Below are positions 60,332 through 64,000 of a DNA stretch of 64,000 bases, piece after piece. How positions within the stretch are numbered: position 1 is the stretch's first letter; each line of letters opens with the position of its first letter. The notes beneath the pieces are model-generated. The model saw nothing but the letters and a program-made list of their open reading frames with translations. It was not told where the DNA came from and searched no databases. The stretch spans positions 62,001-126,000 of the forward strand of contig VXCM01001416.1 in the NCBI GenBank assembly GCA_014773175.1. The letters are read 5' to 3'. This DNA is from Lucifuga dentata (lineage: Eukaryota > Chordata > Actinopteri > Ophidiiformes > Bythitidae). A program made the translations under genes and the position numbers.

Positions 60332-60697
60332 TTAAGGTGCAACTCAAAGAGCCCACCGAACTACTGAATATATGTGAGCGAACATACAATAATTACTGTG
60401 CATATCTGTCAGCAACTATATGATATCAATATCAGCAGTTTATTTTCATTAATGGTGATAAAAGGTTTTTATTTTGGATTTGGGGATTTTAATTGTTGAG
60501 CTCATCAGGGACAGTTTGCTCTTTTGAATGAGTTAAATCAGGAGAAAACAGTCTTAATATGTGTATTCAACAATTTAATTGTAAATCATAATACAATGAT
60601 TTGACATAGGTAATATCATGGTCAAATGTTTTGTTTTTTTTTTTGTTTTTGTTTTATATGAGTTAGGAGTCCAAGATAGGCCATACGGGATTATTAA

Positions 60698-61202
60698 AGG
60701 ACAATACCAGAAATTTTGCATGTTTGAGCCCAAAACACACACCCCGCATACATGCTACGTTCCTGACAACCATTTCCCAAAATATACTACTTCAGCAGTA
60801 AATTTTAGATTTTTTTCCTACCTTCCAGACTGTGATTTGTTTCAGTTTATTCCAGTACACTATTAAAATCAACTTGTAGAGATATGATACATGCTTGAGA
60901 TAAATAATCCATCACAGTGAACACTATTTAGTTTTTTTTGTCAAACTAACTTTTTAACCGGTCCAACACGAAGCTGCATGTCTCCGCCGCGGCTTTTATC
61001 AAGAAATTAAAAATGACCATCCCTTCTACATTCGCACATACATTTCAGCAGGTAAAACATTGACTTTTAAGGTGTGTGTATCACCTGACCATGACAAAAC
61101 ATAACCGGAAAACAACAGTTTCATGCTTTGGATATTGTCAGTAACGTGCATTGTGGGTTGTATTTATTGGACCTACGCGTGCAAAATTGACGGTATGGTC
61201 CT
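60698..61202 (-). mobile_element. Fold-back element, copy 12 (subfamily A, reverse, shortened)
   Basis: TTAA on both sides (60694-60697 and 61203-61206). Ends AGGACAATACCAGAAATTTT and ATTGACGGTATGGTCCT. The centre lacks the usual CAGGGAATATAGTCCC block. Confidence 0.85.
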
Positions 61203-63710
61203 TTAAAATTGTATTTCTAGAGTCCACATATTATATTTTTATTACGAGCCTCTATGACTTTTTAATGACGCACAGTAACACTTTATGGTGATCGCCCCTC
61301 TACCGCAGTAATTTAAACAAGTCCACCCTGACAACTAAGTCCTTGGCAGTCTCTAAATTGTTATTGTCATAAAAAATGCAACATTGACATGCAAAGTGTG
61401 TGTTCATTCATTTACTGTTACACACCACTAAAATTCTAATTATGTTTCTTGGTTGTGATAAGCAGGCGGAGTCAATACAGCGCGTTTGGCGGGTAGCTGC
61501 TGGACCGTAACCTCATTAGTGACAAACGCATCCAACCGTGACTTTGGCGAATTGTTTAAGATGGAAGGTCACCCATGCAGGATCTTTTCCAAAATGTATC
61601 AAGTCACCATCAGGGCCGCATTTTAGAATCACGCATGAAAATACTGGTTTTAATTACAATTTTAATTAATGAACTAATGTGAAGATACGACCAAGGTTAG
61701 CTTTTTGAGGGACAAAGCAGTTTGCAGTGGAAGCAGAAATGTGTCAAGAAAGGTATTTTGATAGATGTGTACAGAAACCCATATTCAAAACCCGTATTTA
61801 ATTCAAGCGGTGAAGTTTGAAGTATTGAAATTAAAAAAAATGTGATTTTGTGACTTTCTGTTTAATGGCTGTCTAGGCAATGACAGAATGCCGGTTTGCT
61901 CCTTCAGTTTTATCTACTTCGTCAGCCATTTTGGTAGTTTTACATTGGTCTTAACATCAATTTTGCGCTATTTTACCATCGTTATTATGAGAATTGTTAG
62001 TATTTATTCATAGACCGAATGTTCTGCTCACAAGTTCGGGCTGTTCAGGCTCACAAGAATAACTGTCTCCTACAGTGCCCTATGAGAACAAAGTAAATGA
62101 GCTAGCAAGCTAATATTGCTAGCTTGAAGGAGGATATATGCGTACTTCTAGCAGCTTTTATTGACCGGCTAAAACATTTATGTCCAGTGAACAGGTCTTT
62201 GTCAAATGGTTCTAACTTTTTAGCCCCATTCACACCTCACATCAAAGTGCAATCTGTCTCCACATGCGACATCTAAATATGGAAGAATGTACCATAACTC
62301 ATGATGTAAGTTTGCATAGAACGGATCACGTGCAGATGAGGTCACAGCGAGCCAAGTATAAATGCATTCTGCTCAGCTGGGACGTTCGTGTAAAATCCAC
62401 ACAAAAGTTAAAAGCATTGCACAACCTTGTCTCTTTGCTCGCTCGCTGTCCTTAGAAAAGGCATTTTGAATTGGGAGATGCGACCTGCACCTGCAACATG
62501 AATGCAGACTGCAACAACCCACGCAAAAAGTTACTGGAGTCTTTTTTTTAAAAGTTGATGCTGTTTTATAGTTAAGTTGTTCAGGGCGGTTGATCGCGGT
62601 CGTACTGTGGGGTTTATCCCACTCTTTCTTGTGTCTAGACACATCACCCCTCAAACAGTTGGTGAAACCTAAGGATAGCAACGCGTTCCTCCTTCGGTGG
62701 CACCGGTACTACAATGTTCGGTATCCAGTGGATCAATACCTGCTGAGTAGCTACGGTGCTCTAAATAATGCATTTTGTACTCATCGGCATTACAACTCAC
62801 TGAAAATATAGAAGAGAGGACAGAAAGGGGGGTTTGTGTCTAAGACTAAGAACGGCGTGGCTTTATTGGATCATCCTGGCTGATGTTCAGTCTCTTCGAA
62901 ACAAGATCGATGAGCAGCAAGCCACGTCACGTTTTCAACACGCTTAAAAAGATGCCTGCATTTTGGCTATATTGGATTATATCTATAGCTGAAAACAGAG
63001 GTTACAACATGTTTTGGAGGCCGTGAAAGCAATGTGAGACAAACATAAAAAAACAAACTCAACTATCAGCACAGTCGAGTTTATATGTTATTTTATATAG
63101 TTTGAGTTTATGTTAAATAAACTTGAAACCTGAGTTTACAAAAATCTGTTTTTTAAAAAAAAGTTATTTAACAATGATAAAGAATTGGAAGCTTCAACGT
63201 ACGACAAGATTATCACAGTCAAAAAGTCCTGATGTCTCTCACACAAATAACCTGCAAATTCCACTTCGCATAGTGGGTCTGACAGTAGTTATTTTCTTAG
63301 CTTAGGGGTGTTGTATGTTGACTAAAATAAAGTGGGTCTGTGTTTTACCGAGTGAGCGATGAATGCCGTTTGGATTAACACACCCTGACTTCAGGGCTAC
63401 GGTTTGCTTGGGTTTCGCTTCGTATTTCCAAAGTGGAAAAACACAGTTCTTTGAAATTGGTTTTTCCTGGTAATTTAAGCTTTTTGTAACTCTTTGAGGG
63501 GGAAAAGTAGTTTTTGTCCCACTGCACCTAGTTTTAATTAGTTGCTCCTAAGGATCGTTGTCATCATCATCAAACCCGCTCCTCGGTTTGCTGATCGGTC
63601 CACCTTCCAGGCTCACTCAGTGGATGTTTTCGGCGAGCTTTATGAGGCTGAGGGTCGTCGTCATAAATCAAGAATGAGGAGTAGACAGAAAGAGTCTGCG
63701 TGATGGTTAA

Positions 63711-64000
63711 AGGACAGTACCAGTATAATTTTGCATTTAAGCCCAGTAATTACTGCCGGCATACACATTACGTTACTGACAATTTCCGAAACATAAAACC
63801 ATATTTTGTTTAACTGATATTTTGTCAAATCCCCTAAGCTTTCAAAATCAAATGTCCAGATGATACATGCATCTTAAAATTCAACATTTGGCCTGCTACC
63901 ATGTATGTCCGAATCTAGAAGGGAAAAGCCGTCTTCTCCTGGGACTATATTCCCTGGTGGAGACATACATTGGCTTCTGTGCAGCTCTTTGTTGGATCTG
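63711..64000 (+). mobile_element. Fold-back element, copy 13 (cut by the window edge)
   Basis: TTAA at 63707-63710, then AGGACAGTACCAGTATAATT. Forward CTTCTCCTGGGACTATATTC and TTTGTTGGATC place it in subfamily A. Confidence 0.8.

Larger units (their letters stand above)
58738..64000 (+). other. Start of intron 3 of the dtx2-like gene
   Basis: Contains three fold-back elements (59783-60331, 60698-61202, 63711 to the window edge). The parts between are AT-rich. A 73-codon open frame at 62590-62811 resembles no family I know and lacks exon signals, so it is not called. No match to the next expected Deltex segment was seen. Confidence 0.55.

Noticed and set aside
62590..62811. 73-codon frame in dtx2 intron 3 as the next exon
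   Set aside because: It does not match the Deltex segment expected after SSALAG and lacks a fitting acceptor and phase.

Overview
This window looks like nuclear DNA of a teleost fish. The evidence is a spliced vertebrate gene (a Deltex-family E3 ligase with twin WWE domains), fish-type LINE 3' ends (L2-like, Rex3/RTE-like), abundant (CA)n, (GATA)n and (AAT)n microsatellites, and many short DNA transposons. There are no operons, no bacterial-style genes and no CRISPR array. The species cannot be named from the sequence.

Layout. 1-25 kb: intergenic or intronic DNA with an L2-like LINE tail, a decayed PIF/Harbinger transposon (2.1-2.9 kb), two other MITE-like elements (3.3-4.0 and 5.5-5.7 kb), two hAT-like elements with 8-bp target duplications, and several copies of a roughly 500-600 bp fold-back element. 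25.2-26.6 kb: a CpG-rich block that may hold the 5' UTR and signal-peptide exon of a minus-strand gene running out through the left half; no other exon of it was identified. 26.6-55 kb: mostly non-coding, with a 27-bp-type minisatellite, a dispersed repeat pair (one copy carrying a hAT-like insertion), a Myb/SANT-like coding relic, a Rex3/RTE-like tail and more fold-back copies. 55.4-64 kb: promoter region and first three coding exons of a dtx2-like gene on the plus strand. The gene runs off the right edge; its RING and DTC domains must lie beyond it.

The dominant structure is a fold-back element present in at least 13 copies (about a tenth of the window). Its ends read AGGACCATAC...GTATGGTCCT and it almost always sits at TTAA. 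It occurs in two internal subfamilies sharing the same ends, is twice broken by or abutted to younger insertions, and occupies the introns of the dtx2-like gene.

Assembly caution. Eleven single-N positions are flanked by direct duplications of 59-67 bp, which look like unmerged contig overlaps. One lies inside dtx2 exon 2 and adds a false but in-frame 21-residue repeat. Eight further single Ns fall in poly-A/poly-T tracts and five near other low-complexity or unplaced joints. There is one 24-N gap.
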